Origin: Dehalococcoidia bacterium
GTDB lineage: Bacteria > Chloroflexota > Dehalococcoidia > Dehalococcoidales > UBA1222
Direction of reading: 5' to 3'
Assembly: GCA_009779255.1 (NCBI GenBank)
Contig: WREQ01000004.1
Coordinates: 1-53,768, forward strand
Length of the DNA stretch: 53,768 nt
Both the position numbers and the translations under genes were made by a program. The notes under the pieces are model-generated. The model was not told the origin of the DNA and made no database searches. It was given only the letters and a program-made list of their open reading frames with translations. This document shows positions 35,320-44,182 of the stretch, in pieces (position 1 is the stretch's first letter; the number at the start of each line of letters is the position of its first letter).

Positions 35320-37050
35320 CTACCCCTCTAAATAAACCTCGTTCAGCGCCACCATCCCGAACGCATTCAGGCGGTAGCCTTTGACATAGTCGCGCACCAG
35401 CTGCATATTGGCGCCGCTCCAAAGTGGAATACAGGCCGCGTCATCGACAAGCAACTGCTCCGCCCGCCGGTATAATTCCAAACTCTCTTCCCAATCGGCG
35501 ACCGCCGCTTCGGACAGCAGCGCGTTGAACTCCGCATTCCGGTACTCCCCAATGTTATAGGACATTCCCTCCCCAAACAGCACCTCCAGGAAGTTCTGCG
35601 GACTGGCATAATCTGCGCCCCAACCCCAGTAGTAAATGTTGTCCTTCTCTTCAAAAAGCTGATAGATAAACACCATGGGATCAAGCTGGCGAATGGTAAT
35701 TTCAATGCCAAAGGCCTGTTGCCAGTCATGGACGATAGCGACAAGGTCACCAGACACCCGCCCGCCGTACCCGCCAGTGGTAATGGTGATTGGAGGCAGG
35801 TTTGCCGCCGAGCCGTAGGAGGAAGCGGCAATCAGTGCCAGCGCTCCTTCGACATCATATGGAATGCCACGCAAGGCGTCATTATAGCCCGGAATGCCAG
35901 GCGGCAGAACACCATTAGCCGGCGACAGCACATCGCGGAACATCAACTCCGCAATCCGGTCTTTGTTTACCGCCATGGCAAAGGCACGGCGGATGGCCGG
36001 ATCGTTGAAAGGCGCACGGGTGGTGTCAAACCCAAGATAGGTCAGGCTGAGTTCAGGCGTGATGACCAACTGTCCAGAAAAAGAACCGGCGGGATCGGTG
36101 ACACGGTCGTAATAGATAATGCTGACGTCTGCCACATCAATCTGCCCAGATTCGTAAAGATCCATGGGCAATCCCGCCAGCAGTTTGAAAACCACCTTTT
36201 CAAGACGTGCCCTGTCGCCGTAATACAGCGCATTGCGCTCCAGCACCAGTTCCGAGCCTTCCCTCCACACCGCCAGCTTGAACGGCCCGCTACCGTTGGG
36301 AGTTTTCCACCACGACGGCGCACCTGTCTGGTTTTTATCCACCACCATAGCGGTGGCATAGCTCATCTTCGGAAGGAAGGCCGCCGATGGCGCGGCGAGC
36401 GTTACCTCCAAGGTGTAATCATCCACCACCCGCACACCGGCGAGGCTCTGTGCTGCACCGGAAAGCATGGCGGAAGCGCCGAGAATATCCCCGAGATAAG
36501 TCGAGGCGGTCTGGGAAACGATAGCAGGAGAAAGAGCGCGCTCCCATGAGTATTTGACATCCGAAGCGGTCAGCGCGCGCCCGTCATGGAAAACGGCGTC
36601 GCGGCGCAGATTGAAGGTATACACCAGCCCGTCCGGGCTCACCTGCCAGTCCAAAGCAAGGTCGCCCGCCGGCTCCAGACGGTCATCCAACTTGATCAGG
36701 CCGCTGAAAATCTGGTTGACGTAGCTGTTGGAAGTACTGTCGCCGGCCTGTGCCGGATCCAGCGTAAGCGGATCTGAGCCATACAGATTCAGAGTGCCAG
36801 TGCCTCCTAGGTCAGGAGTGGCGGTAGTCGTGGTGGGCGCCGATGTAACCGACGCAGTAGTAGTCGCCGAAGCGATAGACGTCGTGGTGGTGGACACCGA
36901 TGTAGTAACCACCGATGTGGCAGAGATCGTGGCAGTCGTTGAGGTAGCAGGCGCGGTGGTGGTTCCTGAGCGGCCAAAAATGCCGCAGCCACTTACCAGC
37001 ACGACTATCAGCGCGACGCAGGGCAGTATCATCCTGACATGTTTGCTCAT
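35320..37050 (-). CDS. Peptide/oligopeptide ABC transporter substrate-binding lipoprotein
   Basis: The 576-residue SBP_bac_5 protein starts MSKHVRMILPCVALIVVL with lipobox LVSGC. A Ser/Thr/Ala/Val-only linker of about 55 residues follows, then the binding domain (GTLNLYGSDPLTLDPAQAGDSTS; AFAMAVNKDRIAELM; YNIGEYRNAEFNALLSEAA). It captures peptides or similar ligands outside the membrane. No permease or ATPase genes are adjacent, so it is an orphan binding protein. The ATG at 37050 overlaps the upstream peptidase stop (ATGA), so the two are coupled. Confidence 0.9.
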   Translation of the reverse strand: MSKHVRMILPCVALIVVLVSGCGIFGRSGTTTAPATSTTATISATSVVTTSVSTTTTSIASATTTASVTSAPTTTTATPDLGGTGTLNLYGSDPLTLDPAQAGDSTSNSYVNQIFSGLIKLDDRLEPAGDLALDWQVSPDGLVYTFNLRRDAVFHDGRALTASDVKYSWERALSPAIVSQTASTYLGDILGASAMLSGAAQSLAGVRVVDDYTLEVTLAAPSAAFLPKMSYATAMVVDKNQTGAPSWWKTPNGSGPFKLAVWREGSELVLERNALYYGDRARLEKVVFKLLAGLPMDLYESGQIDVADVSIIYYDRVTDPAGSFSGQLVITPELSLTYLGFDTTRAPFNDPAIRRAFAMAVNKDRIAELMFRDVLSPANGVLPPGIPGYNDALRGIPYDVEGALALIAASSYGSAANLPPITITTGGYGGRVSGDLVAIVHDWQQAFGIEITIRQLDPMVFIYQLFEEKDNIYYWGWGADYASPQNFLEVLFGEGMSYNIGEYRNAEFNALLSEAAVADWEESLELYRRAEQLLVDDAACIPLWSGANMQLVRDYVKGYRLNAFGMVALNEVYLEG

Positions 37051-38171
37051 GCTGCCGCTCCCAGGTACTTCTGCCGCGCAAAAGGCACCCATTCACTGTA
37101 CAGGCCATCCATATCGAAACCGTAAACAGCCAGCAGAGCACCGTCACAGGTGCTTCCACGACTAAATGTTTCAAGCAGTTGTGCCATTTTCTCACGGCCA
37201 TGGACCGAGATAAGGTAATCAACCACGCTGTAGCTCTCGGCGTATCCCAGATAAGCCAGCAATGCGTCTGTGGAGAATGGACTGGCCATACTGCGTACGC
37301 TGAACAGCATATCCTGCATCAATGCAGCTGTCAGCACAGCCCTGAAGGTGGTATCCAGACTGCCTTCGGCGTACATGGCCAAACCCTCTTCCAGCCATAT
37401 CGGGAGACTGGAATAAGGATTGGTGGTCATCTGGTAATTCACCATATGCGCCAGTTCATGCACCAGCGCCCGCTTGCCCCATTCAAGGCTGCTGGCATTG
37501 ATGCCGATAATAATGGTGCTGTACGCCGGATAGGCGGCGCCACCAGTCCACTCCTGGGGAAACATCATGGCACCCCGCATGGCATCAGAATTTTCATAAA
37601 TGTAGATGGAAACCGGACGACTAAGATGCGCACCGGTGTTGGCCTCCAGCTGCGCCAACCCCTGCTGCGCCGCATCCAGCAATCCCCGCGCAAAGGACTC
37701 CGTTCCGCTATACCAGTAAAGCGTGATATAGCCGCCGTCAATATGGCGCCAGTTGAAGCGCATGTCCTCAAAAACGATTCTCTGCCGCGAGGTGACGAGG
37801 CAATCGCCGGCGCTGTCGGTGAGCGTCCACCAATATTCCACCACGGCGCCGACAGGCAGACCGCCACTCCGGCGCATATCCCAGGTATGGGATGCTTTAA
37901 CGACGGTTCCGGCGGTGAAGAGCGGTTTTTCCTCTGTGAAAACATTGGCAAAACTGTCGCGCTCAACGACAAAGAATAATCTCACGTCCACAATTGGAGT
38001 ACTGCCGGTGGCCTCAAGCGTAAAGCTTATGGCGCTGGGGAAATGCAAAACGGCGGTATTCTTCGTAACATTGATGCCGTCCGCAGTTACGAAGGCGCCA
38101 GGAGAAACTCCGGCCAGCAGACTGGCACAGACGACAGTAGCGCCAAACCATGAGCGCCAGTTTTTAAACAT
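37047..38171 (-). CDS. Secreted peptidase MA-family (HELAH gluzincin) metalloprotease
   Basis: The 374-residue protein begins MFKNWRSWFGATVVCASLL, a signal peptide. A beta-rich domain follows, and then a zinc-metallopeptidase core with HELAHMVNY and a downstream Glu in WLEEGLAMYAEG. This is the pattern of peptidase_MA_2 enzymes. ATG 38171 overlaps the prfB stop (ATGTTTAA). It is coupled to a peptide-binding lipoprotein, so an extracellular peptide-scavenging pair is plausible but inferred. Confidence 0.85.
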   Translation of the reverse strand: MFKNWRSWFGATVVCASLLAGVSPGAFVTADGINVTKNTAVLHFPSAISFTLEATGSTPIVDVRLFFVVERDSFANVFTEEKPLFTAGTVVKASHTWDMRRSGGLPVGAVVEYWWTLTDSAGDCLVTSRQRIVFEDMRFNWRHIDGGYITLYWYSGTESFARGLLDAAQQGLAQLEANTGAHLSRPVSIYIYENSDAMRGAMMFPQEWTGGAAYPAYSTIIIGINASSLEWGKRALVHELAHMVNYQMTTNPYSSLPIWLEEGLAMYAEGSLDTTFRAVLTAALMQDMLFSVRSMASPFSTDALLAYLGYAESYSVVDYLISVHGREKMAQLLETFSRGSTCDGALLAVYGFDMDGLYSEWVPFARQKYLGAAA

Positions 38172-39271
38172 CTTCCTGCCCCATGCCGGCCCGCAAACAG
38201 GCATTGATAAAGCCGTCCAACTCCCCGGCGAGCACGGCGTCGGTATTGCCACTTTCAAAACCAGTGCGATGGTCCTTAACCAGACGGTATGGATGCAGGG
38301 TGTAGCTGCGTATCTGGTTGCCCCACTCCGCCGAAACATGCCGCCCCTTGAGCCGTGCCTGCTCCTCCTCGCGCTTGGCCAGCTCCATCCTGAACAGACG
38401 GGAGCGCAGCAGGCGCATGGCGATTTCCTTGTTTTGATGCTGCGAGCGCTCGCTCTGGCTGGTGACCACCGTGTTGGTGGGAATATGCACAATGCGCACA
38501 GCGCTGGAAACTTTTTGCACGTTCTGGCCGCCGGGGCCGCTGGAGCGATAGGCCTCCACCCGAATGTCATCGGGACGAATCTCAATGTCAACATCGCCGG
38601 CGGTTTCCGGCATCACCTCCACCAGCGCAAACGAGGTATGGCGCGCGTGGTCGGAATCGAAGGGGGAAATACGTATCAGGCGATGCACGCCGTGTTCACA
38701 TTTGAGATATCCATAGGCATATTCGCCGGACAGCTCCATGGTCGCGCTTTTAATGCCGGCCTCCTCACCCTCGGAACGCTCCACCACATCCACCTTATAG
38801 CCGTGCCGCCCGGCCCAGCCCAGATACATTTTGAGCAGCATGCCAGCCCAGTCCTGGCTTTCGGTGCCACCGGCGCCGGCGTGGATGCTTAAAACGGCGC
38901 CGCGCGCGTCGTATGGCGAAGACAGCGCCAGCCTGAACTCCATTTCATCGAGCAAGGCGGAGAGAGAATCTATCTCGGAGACAATTTCGTCCGCCAGTGA
39001 CGGAGAAGAAGAGTCGCCGTCGAGATTCATCAACTCGCCCAGCTCCGCCACTTTCCGCTCCAGCTCCCGCCATTGACCGGCTGTTTTTCGCAAATCGGCT
39101 AGGCGGCGCATCTTTTCCTGTGCCGCAACAGTGTCGTCCCAGAAATCGGCATCGGTGATTTCACGCTCTATAGCAGCAATTTCCTTTTCTTTGGCAGTTA
39201 TGTCAAAGACGCACCAGATCGGCGGCGATGCGGTTTTGCTCTGCGGTCAACCTGTCGTGTATCTCTGACAT
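38164..39271 (-). CDS. prfB: Peptide chain release factor 2, with programmed +1 frameshift
   Basis: The gene starts at ATG 39271 and reads 22 codons (MSEIHDRLTAEQNRIAADLV) to CTT TGA C, with the TGA at 39203-39205. A +1 shift at this site, conserved in RF2 genes, continues into the main frame (LDITAKEKEI...ITDADFWDD) to the stop at 38164. The product of about 368 residues has the UGA/UAA-recognition tripeptide SPF (ISPFDSD) and the catalytic GGQ (SSGPGGQNVQ). Annotating only from 39111 would lose 53 residues. RF2 controls its own synthesis through this site. Confidence 0.95.
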
Positions 39272-39401
39272 TGTAACTACCTCTGTATCAAGTATTCCGC
39301 TTAAGTATAGCGCTTCCCTGCTGATTTTAATATTTGACGACTGGTATTCATAACGACCATGCCCACTGTCGATGCGCCAGCCGCGTTGGCTCCGGCGGGC
39401 T

Positions 39402-39427
39402 GGTCGGATATTTACGGAGAATAGAGC
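39402..39427 (+). repeat. 26-bp exact copy of the island 2 promoter box
   Basis: This stretch, with core GATATTTACGGAGAAT at 39407-39422, is identical (in opposite orientation) to 29816-29841. Here no TTGACA follows; 11 bp on, the sequence changes to a duplicated ABC-ATPase fragment, so it marks a rearrangement junction. The rest of the 39272-39522 gap holds no gene. Confidence 0.7.
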
Positions 39428-39438
39428 GATTATCCAGT

Positions 39439-39505
39439 GCTGTAATCTTGCTGAATCTTTTGCTTAGGTTGAGGTTTGGATGGCTAGGTCTTTGTTAATA
39501 GGCAT
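39439..39505 (-). pseudogene. 5' fragment of the ABC ATPase gene (duplication scar)
   Basis: From ATG 39505 it reads MPINKDLAIQT like the intact ATPase start at 42346. A one-base deletion then creates TAA within a few codons, and homology ends at 39439. It directly follows the copied lipoprotein gene, showing that a lipoprotein plus ATPase unit was duplicated in tandem and then truncated. Confidence 0.85.
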
Positions 39506-39522
39506 CGTTGAAGTATTCCTTT

Positions 39523-40074
39523 TTAGTTATGTTCCTTATGCCACTCAAACTCATATACCATTGAGCTGTCTTCAAAATACATGTAGCCGTAGCCTTTGAA
39601 CTCGATTCTAGTGACGGTTAGTCTGTACTTGCAGGCTTTAGCATATGTATCCGGTCCGATTTGGTTAGAAAATCTTAAAGGTCCCACATTGTATGAAAAT
39701 ACCTTGCTCTCGCCGGGTTTTATTGTCGGAGGCCAGATTTTAGTACGCCAGCAGGAATGAGTATTAAATGGCATTTCGCTAACTTTTCCCGTCAGCAAAT
39801 TAATGGGAGCCTCATAAGGCCACCAATCATGTTCATTCTCCATCCAATAAGACCTTGCGTATGCAAAATAAATAAGATGAATTCCTTTGTTGGTATTATT
39901 TGTTATGGTGAAATCAAGCAGTACTCTATCCTCAACCCACTTCATTTCTCCTGTTACACTTACTGGGTCTCCCTCAAATTCAGGAGCGCTATCATCCGAT
40001 GAACATGACACACTAGCCAAGACGCTCGATGTCAGCAAGAGCGCGCAAAAGATGACAGATAATACTTTTTTCAT
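39523..40074 (-). CDS. Lipoprotein paralogue 4 of the ABC transporter locus
   Basis: The 183-residue protein has MKKVLSVIFCALLLTSSVL with lipobox SVSC and a beta-sandwich-like domain (GEMKWVEDRVLLDFTITNN, TNKGIHLIYF; YRLTVTRIEFKGYGYMYFE). The ITNNTNKGI pattern recalls FxLYD/DUF-type Ig folds. It is a near duplicate of 42364-42912, differing mainly in the middle third. It is the last intact gene of the XRE-ABC operon. Function unknown; cell-surface location is likely. Confidence 0.75.
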   Translation of the reverse strand: MKKVLSVIFCALLLTSSVLASVSCSSDDSAPEFEGDPVSVTGEMKWVEDRVLLDFTITNNTNKGIHLIYFAYARSYWMENEHDWWPYEAPINLLTGKVSEMPFNTHSCWRTKIWPPTIKPGESKVFSYNVGPLRFSNQIGPDTYAKACKYRLTVTRIEFKGYGYMYFEDSSMVYEFEWHKEHN

Positions 40075-40081
40075 GACATAC

Positions 40082-40624
40082 CTACCTATAGCTTTCGCAT
40101 TCTATCTCTATGGGATTATCAAGTACGAATATGCCATAGCCATCGAATTCAATTTCTAAAATAGCAAAATTGCATCTAACTGCTGTCGCATACGTATCAG
40201 GCCCGTCTTGATTGCGGTAAATTGCGGATGTAACTAGCAAAGAATACTTTTTGCTGCCATAAGCCTTTATTGGCGGGCCTTTCAACAGCTTTTCAAACCA
40301 TTTCCCCGCCCAATCAAGATTAGCTTTTGAAAGCGGCATGTCTTGCCATCCAAGATCGTTTAGGCTATTCGTAATTATTACGGAACTAGCCCGTTCAAAC
40401 CCAAGGGAGTTAATCCCCTTATTTGTATTATTGGTAACTTCTATATCAAGAAAAACACCCCACTCCTCACCCCATCTCAAACTCCCTGTAATACTGATGG
40501 GTTCTCCTTCATATTGAGGAGGGCTATCATCACTGCCGCATGAAGCAACAGTTCCGACGACAATGATTACTAGAGCCGCAGTAAGAACAGTTAACAGCGC
40601 TCTTTTCACGGTTTCCTGGCGCAT
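40082..40624 (-). CDS. Lipoprotein paralogue 3 of the ABC transporter locus
   Basis: The 180-residue protein has a signal peptide with lipobox TVASC, then GEPISITGSLRWGEEWGVFLD and VTNNTNKGINSL, the shared family core, and the C-terminal EIEFDGYGIFVL motif. It is clearly more diverged than paralogues 2 and 4. ATG 40624 follows AAGGAGTTATAAGG just after the permease stop, so it is cotranscribed with the transporter. Confidence 0.75.
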   Translation of the reverse strand: MRQETVKRALLTVLTAALVIIVVGTVASCGSDDSPPQYEGEPISITGSLRWGEEWGVFLDIEVTNNTNKGINSLGFERASSVIITNSLNDLGWQDMPLSKANLDWAGKWFEKLLKGPPIKAYGSKKYSLLVTSAIYRNQDGPDTYATAVRCNFAILEIEFDGYGIFVLDNPIEIECESYR

Positions 40625-40626
40625 CC

Positions 40627-41394
40627 TTATAACTCCTTTTTTCTAATAAGCGCTACGGAGCTGCCGATGAGAGCGGGAATCAGGCCAATGTTCAGGTAAA
40701 ATGAAAACCAGTAAGGGGCATTCATTTCGTTAGCCTGGAACCTTCCCGGAATAAACTGCTCCAAGCTCCATCTGAGAATTTCGGATGGCATATATTCCTT
40801 GATGCCATTGGTATAAGAAAACCCGTAAATGGCTATCAGTAAAACAACCGCTATGCCGCCTGCCAGTACGTTGTTGTTAAACACGCTCGAGAGGAAGATT
40901 GTTAAGGCTACAGCGAAAGCCGTATAAAGCAAAAGGAAACCAAGACACTGGAAGAACATCGCAGAGCTGACTGGGGCAGGGTCATACAGGTTGGTGATAC
41001 TCAGCGCATAGACAAAACAGAGTGAAAAGCCTGCTATAACAGCCACGGCGAAAAGCAGATATGATACGGCAAACTTGCTGAGAATGTAAGCACCCCGGCC
41101 AACGGGCTTGACTAATATCGCCGCTGCTAAGCCATCTTTAACTTCTCTGGCCACCGTGCTCATCAAAGCAAATGGTATCAATATGGCTATGACATAGGCA
41201 TAGTATTCGACAAAATTAAAGAGCATATGGCTGGACCTAAGCGGGAATATCAACGGGTCGCCGCGATGGGTGGCATCAGCATAGAATGGAACAAATGCCC
41301 CAAGAATAATGATGCTCGCCAGAATGAGAATAAGCTTGCGCGTTTTCCAGTTTTCAATAAACTCTTTTTGCAGTAAAACGAAGAACTTTTGCAT
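40627..41394 (-). CDS. ABC-2 type transporter permease
   Basis: The 255-residue protein has six hydrophobic segments. Its N-terminus (KEFIENWKTRKLILILAS) and REVKDGLAAAILVKPVGRGAYILSK are typical of ABC-2 export permeases of the NatB/YhaP-like kind. It starts one base after the ATPase stop. With that ATPase it should form an exporter, possibly of a peptide, lipid or antibiotic; the substrate is not readable. Confidence 0.88.
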   Translation of the reverse strand: MQKFFVLLQKEFIENWKTRKLILILASIIILGAFVPFYADATHRGDPLIFPLRSSHMLFNFVEYYAYVIAILIPFALMSTVAREVKDGLAAAILVKPVGRGAYILSKFAVSYLLFAVAVIAGFSLCFVYALSITNLYDPAPVSSAMFFQCLGFLLLYTAFAVALTIFLSSVFNNNVLAGGIAVVLLIAIYGFSYTNGIKEYMPSEILRWSLEQFIPGRFQANEMNAPYWFSFYLNIGLIPALIGSSVALIRKKEL

Positions 41395-41395
41395 T

Positions 41396-42346
41396 TTACT
41401 TTGCCCCCGCCAGTTTAATAAAGATGTCCTCTAAGGATGGTAACGTAGTGACGTAATTGATAATAGTGAAGTTCTGCTGAATTATCAGTTTGGGCAAGTT
41501 ATCTCTGGCGGCTATCGGGTCTTTAAGATAGATGACCAACTCCGGCACACCCCGCTCATTCTGTTTAGCAATAACATCAGAGCACCACCCCTGCATCTTA
41601 ATCAATGCGACTAATGGTGTTGGTTCTTCCAATGTGTTGACAGTAATACAGTTTTGGGAGAACTGCTGTTTGAGTTCTTGTATACTGGCGGAGGTTATCA
41701 ACCTTCCGTGGTCTATGATGCCTACCTTGTCACTGACTCTCTCAACATCGGACAGAATATGTGTTGAAAGAAAGACAGTAGCTTTTTCCTTAATGCCTTT
41801 AATAATGTCCAATACATCGGCTCGGCCTAACGGATCCATGGCTGAAACCGGCTCATCCAGAAATAACACTTTAGGGTTGCCCATCATGGCAGCAGCCAAC
41901 CCCAAGCGCTGCTTCATACCGCGGGAATAGCCGTTGGCTTTACGGTGAGCGGCTTCTTTAACGCCTGTCAGCTCCAAGAGAGGCCAAGCCCTATTAAGCG
42001 CGGCTTTATTGTCTAAGCCGAAGAGTTTGCCGCAAAGAACAAGATAATCCAAGCCGCTCATATAGCCGAAGAAGTTGGGTACGTCAGGCAGGTAACCTAT
42101 GATCTGACGGCTTTCCGCTTGGCGTCTGGCACAGCTAAATCCATGGATGTAGGCGTTACCGTTGCTTGGACGGGAGAGCCCCAGCATTAAACGGATAGCA
42201 GTGGTTTTGCCGCTGCCGTTAGGGCCTAAAAAGCCGTAAATGGAATGAGATTCTATTTCAAGATTTAAGCTGTCTAAAGCTGTAATCTTGCCGAATCTCT
42301 TGCTTAGATTTACGGTTTGGATTGCTAGGTCTTTGTTAATAGGCAT
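41396..42346 (-). CDS. ABC transporter ATP-binding protein
   Basis: The 316-residue ATPase has Walker A GPNGSGKTTA, a Q-loop region, signature YSRGMKQRLGLA, Walker B VLFLDEP and the H-loop STHIL. A C-terminal extension of about 85 residues matches export ATPases of the CcmA/DrrA type. It pairs with the ABC-2 permease immediately downstream. A 67-bp copy of its 5' end occurs at 39439-39505. Confidence 0.95.
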   Translation of the reverse strand: MPINKDLAIQTVNLSKRFGKITALDSLNLEIESHSIYGFLGPNGSGKTTAIRLMLGLSRPSNGNAYIHGFSCARRQAESRQIIGYLPDVPNFFGYMSGLDYLVLCGKLFGLDNKAALNRAWPLLELTGVKEAAHRKANGYSRGMKQRLGLAAAMMGNPKVLFLDEPVSAMDPLGRADVLDIIKGIKEKATVFLSTHILSDVERVSDKVGIIDHGRLITSASIQELKQQFSQNCITVNTLEEPTPLVALIKMQGWCSDVIAKQNERGVPELVIYLKDPIAARDNLPKLIIQQNFTIINYVTTLPSLEDIFIKLAGAK

Positions 42347-42363
42347 AGTTGAAGTATTCCTTT

Positions 42364-42912
42364 TTAGTTATGTTCCTTATGCCATTCGAACTCATATACC
42401 ATCGAACTGTCTTCAAAATACATGTAGCCGTAGCCTTTGAACTCAATTTTAGTGACGGTTAGTCTGTACTTGCAGGCTACTGCATACCAATCTGGTCCGA
42501 TTTGGCTGCTAAATCCCAAAGACCCCACATTATATGAAAACGCCTTGCTCTCGCCGGGTTTTATTGTCGGAGGCCAGATTTTAGTACGCCAGCAGGAATG
42601 AGTATTAAATGGCATTTCGCTTCTAGATGTGTAGGGCTGCCAACCTTGTATGTAATCTGATATGTAAGAGTTCTCCTCAGGATATATAGCTCGCTCCATT
42701 GCAAAATAAATAATATGAATTCCCTTGTTGGTATTATTTGTTATGGTAAAATCAAGCAGTACTCTATCCTCAACCCACTTCATTTCTCCTGTTACACTGA
42801 CTGGGTCTCCATCAAATTCAGGAGCGCTATTATCAGACGAACATGACACACTAGCCAAGACGCTCGATGTCAGCAAGAGCGCGCAAAAGATGCTAGACAA
42901 TACTTTTTTCAT
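42364..42912 (-). CDS. Lipoprotein paralogue 2 of the ABC transporter locus
   Basis: The 182-residue protein has the signal MKKVLSSIFCALLLTSSVL, lipobox SVSC and the family core (PEFDGDPVSVTGEMKWVED; ITNNTNKGIHIIYFA). It is the likely parent or twin of 39523-40074: N- and C-terminal thirds are almost identical, the middle differs. It lies 17 nt before the ATPase gene in the operon. Function unknown. Confidence 0.75.
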   Translation of the reverse strand: MKKVLSSIFCALLLTSSVLASVSCSSDNSAPEFDGDPVSVTGEMKWVEDRVLLDFTITNNTNKGIHIIYFAMERAIYPEENSYISDYIQGWQPYTSRSEMPFNTHSCWRTKIWPPTIKPGESKAFSYNVGSLGFSSQIGPDWYAVACKYRLTVTKIEFKGYGYMYFEDSSMVYEFEWHKEHN

Positions 42913-42962
42913 AATACCCACATCGTACCTGTGTATACGAAAGTATCAGAAACCTGTGAAGG

Positions 42963-43475
42963 CTAATTCATATATCCTTCGAAATTGAATTCCATCTGCC
43001 CGGAGTCAAAAGTCATTACGCCATAGCCTTTGAAATCAATTTGCGTGATGTAAAAAACACATTTATACGCTGTGGAGTAAGAAATATAAGCACCTGAATT
43101 ATCGGCTGATGAACCAATCTTGTCGGAAAAAGTTTGGCTACTATTCGCTTCAATTGGTGCTTTCTTTAGGTTGTCAAGCCAGTTTGAAGAAAATTTGCCG
43201 ACGTTGGGGCTATAATTTGAGGCTTGTCGCCACTCTTCAGAATAGTCTACTTGGCGAACGGTTTCTCCGCTTGTCCTAATGTTCATTATTCCATTATTGG
43301 TATTGTTTGTAACAACAACATCGAGATATACCCATTCACCCTCCCATCTTAGACTTCCCGTCATGCTGACTGGATCACCTTCAAACTGAGGGATGCTCTT
43401 ATCACACGCAGACAGTCCCGCCATGCAAGTAGATAGCATAACAACAGCACAAAGTACCCATAATGTTTTTCTCAT
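42963..43475 (-). CDS. Lipoprotein paralogue 1 of the ABC transporter locus
   Basis: The 170-residue protein begins MRKTLWVLCAVVMLSTCMAG with lipobox GLSAC. It has the shared pattern PQFEGDPVSMTGSLRWEGEW, VTNNTNNGIMNI and, near the end, ITQIDFKGYGVMTFD. ATG 43475 follows GAGGTG and is preferred over 43487. It is the first of the lipoprotein genes after the XRE regulator and membrane protein. Confidence 0.75.
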   Translation of the reverse strand: MRKTLWVLCAVVMLSTCMAGLSACDKSIPQFEGDPVSMTGSLRWEGEWVYLDVVVTNNTNNGIMNIRTSGETVRQVDYSEEWRQASNYSPNVGKFSSNWLDNLKKAPIEANSSQTFSDKIGSSADNSGAYISYSTAYKCVFYITQIDFKGYGVMTFDSGQMEFNFEGYMN

Positions 43476-43490
43476 ATTACACCTCACAAT

Positions 43491-43940
43491 TTAATACATG
43501 CGGCGATAGTACCATGCCAAAAATACACGAACCGCGACGACAAACAATAGAGAGGCAAAAAGTGCAAAAAACACCGGGGGATTTTGCACGCCTACAGCGA
43601 GTGTAGCTATAGCCTGCCCAAATATGACAATATCCATTCCAAAAGAACCAGTTTTTTGTTTGATGAATAAGTTGCGTTCATCTGTTTCAGCTATTTGCAA
43701 CTTGTTAAGCCGGCCAGGGTCGCGAAGTACCAACATATTTTTGATAATGAAATAGATCAAAATTGCAACGAGAACTACGAATAGTCCGAATTGAAACAAA
43801 GCTGCCTGCCATACAAATGGGGTACTATCATAATTATAACGCCCTGCTATGGATAGGTATATTGCAACACCGAGCGTGATGACTAATCCTACCGCAAGTA
43901 ATAACACCCTATCTACTATCTGTTTTCTAAAATTGTCCAC
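43491..43940 (-). CDS. Four-helix membrane protein, DUF2178-like
   Basis: The 149-residue protein has four hydrophobic segments and a central cytoplasmic ETDERNLFIKQKTGS motif similar to the DER-containing loop of DUF2178-type proteins, which commonly travel with small XRE regulators. It starts at GTG 43940, overlapping the end of the XRE gene by 14 nt. A role in signalling to the regulator is plausible but unproven. Confidence 0.7.
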   Translation of the reverse strand: MDNFRKQIVDRVLLLAVGLVITLGVAIYLSIAGRYNYDSTPFVWQAALFQFGLFVVLVAILIYFIIKNMLVLRDPGRLNKLQIAETDERNLFIKQKTGSFGMDIVIFGQAIATLAVGVQNPPVFFALFASLLFVVAVRVFLAWYYRRMY

Positions 43941-44145
43941 TTACTATCTCCACATCAGAGAAATCAAAAACTTCTTCAATTGTCTTGCCGAAAGCCTTTG
44001 CAATCTTATAGGCAAGCGGTAGTGATGCCGTATACTTCCCTATCTCAATGGAGGTTATGGTCTGCCGTGTCACGCCGACAGCCATTGCCAACTCCTCTTG
44101 AGAGAGTCTGTGCTGTTTCCGTAGCTCTGGAATTATAGTTTTCAT
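43927..44145 (-). CDS. Small XRE-family transcriptional regulator
   Basis: The 72-residue protein (MKTIIPELRKQHRLSQEELAMAV; TRQTITSIEIGKYTASLPLAYKIAKAFGKTIEEVF) is essentially one HTH domain of the YgzD/YozG type. I moved the start from 44211 to ATG 44145, since the promoter lies upstream of it and the fold begins there. It should control its own operon: membrane protein, four lipoproteins and the ABC exporter. Confidence 0.88.
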   Translation of the reverse strand: MKTIIPELRKQHRLSQEELAMAVGVTRQTITSIEIGKYTASLPLAYKIAKAFGKTIEEVFDFSDVEIVSGQF

Positions 44146-44182
44146 TTCGTAATATCTGGAACGCAGATTGCCTTGCGATATT

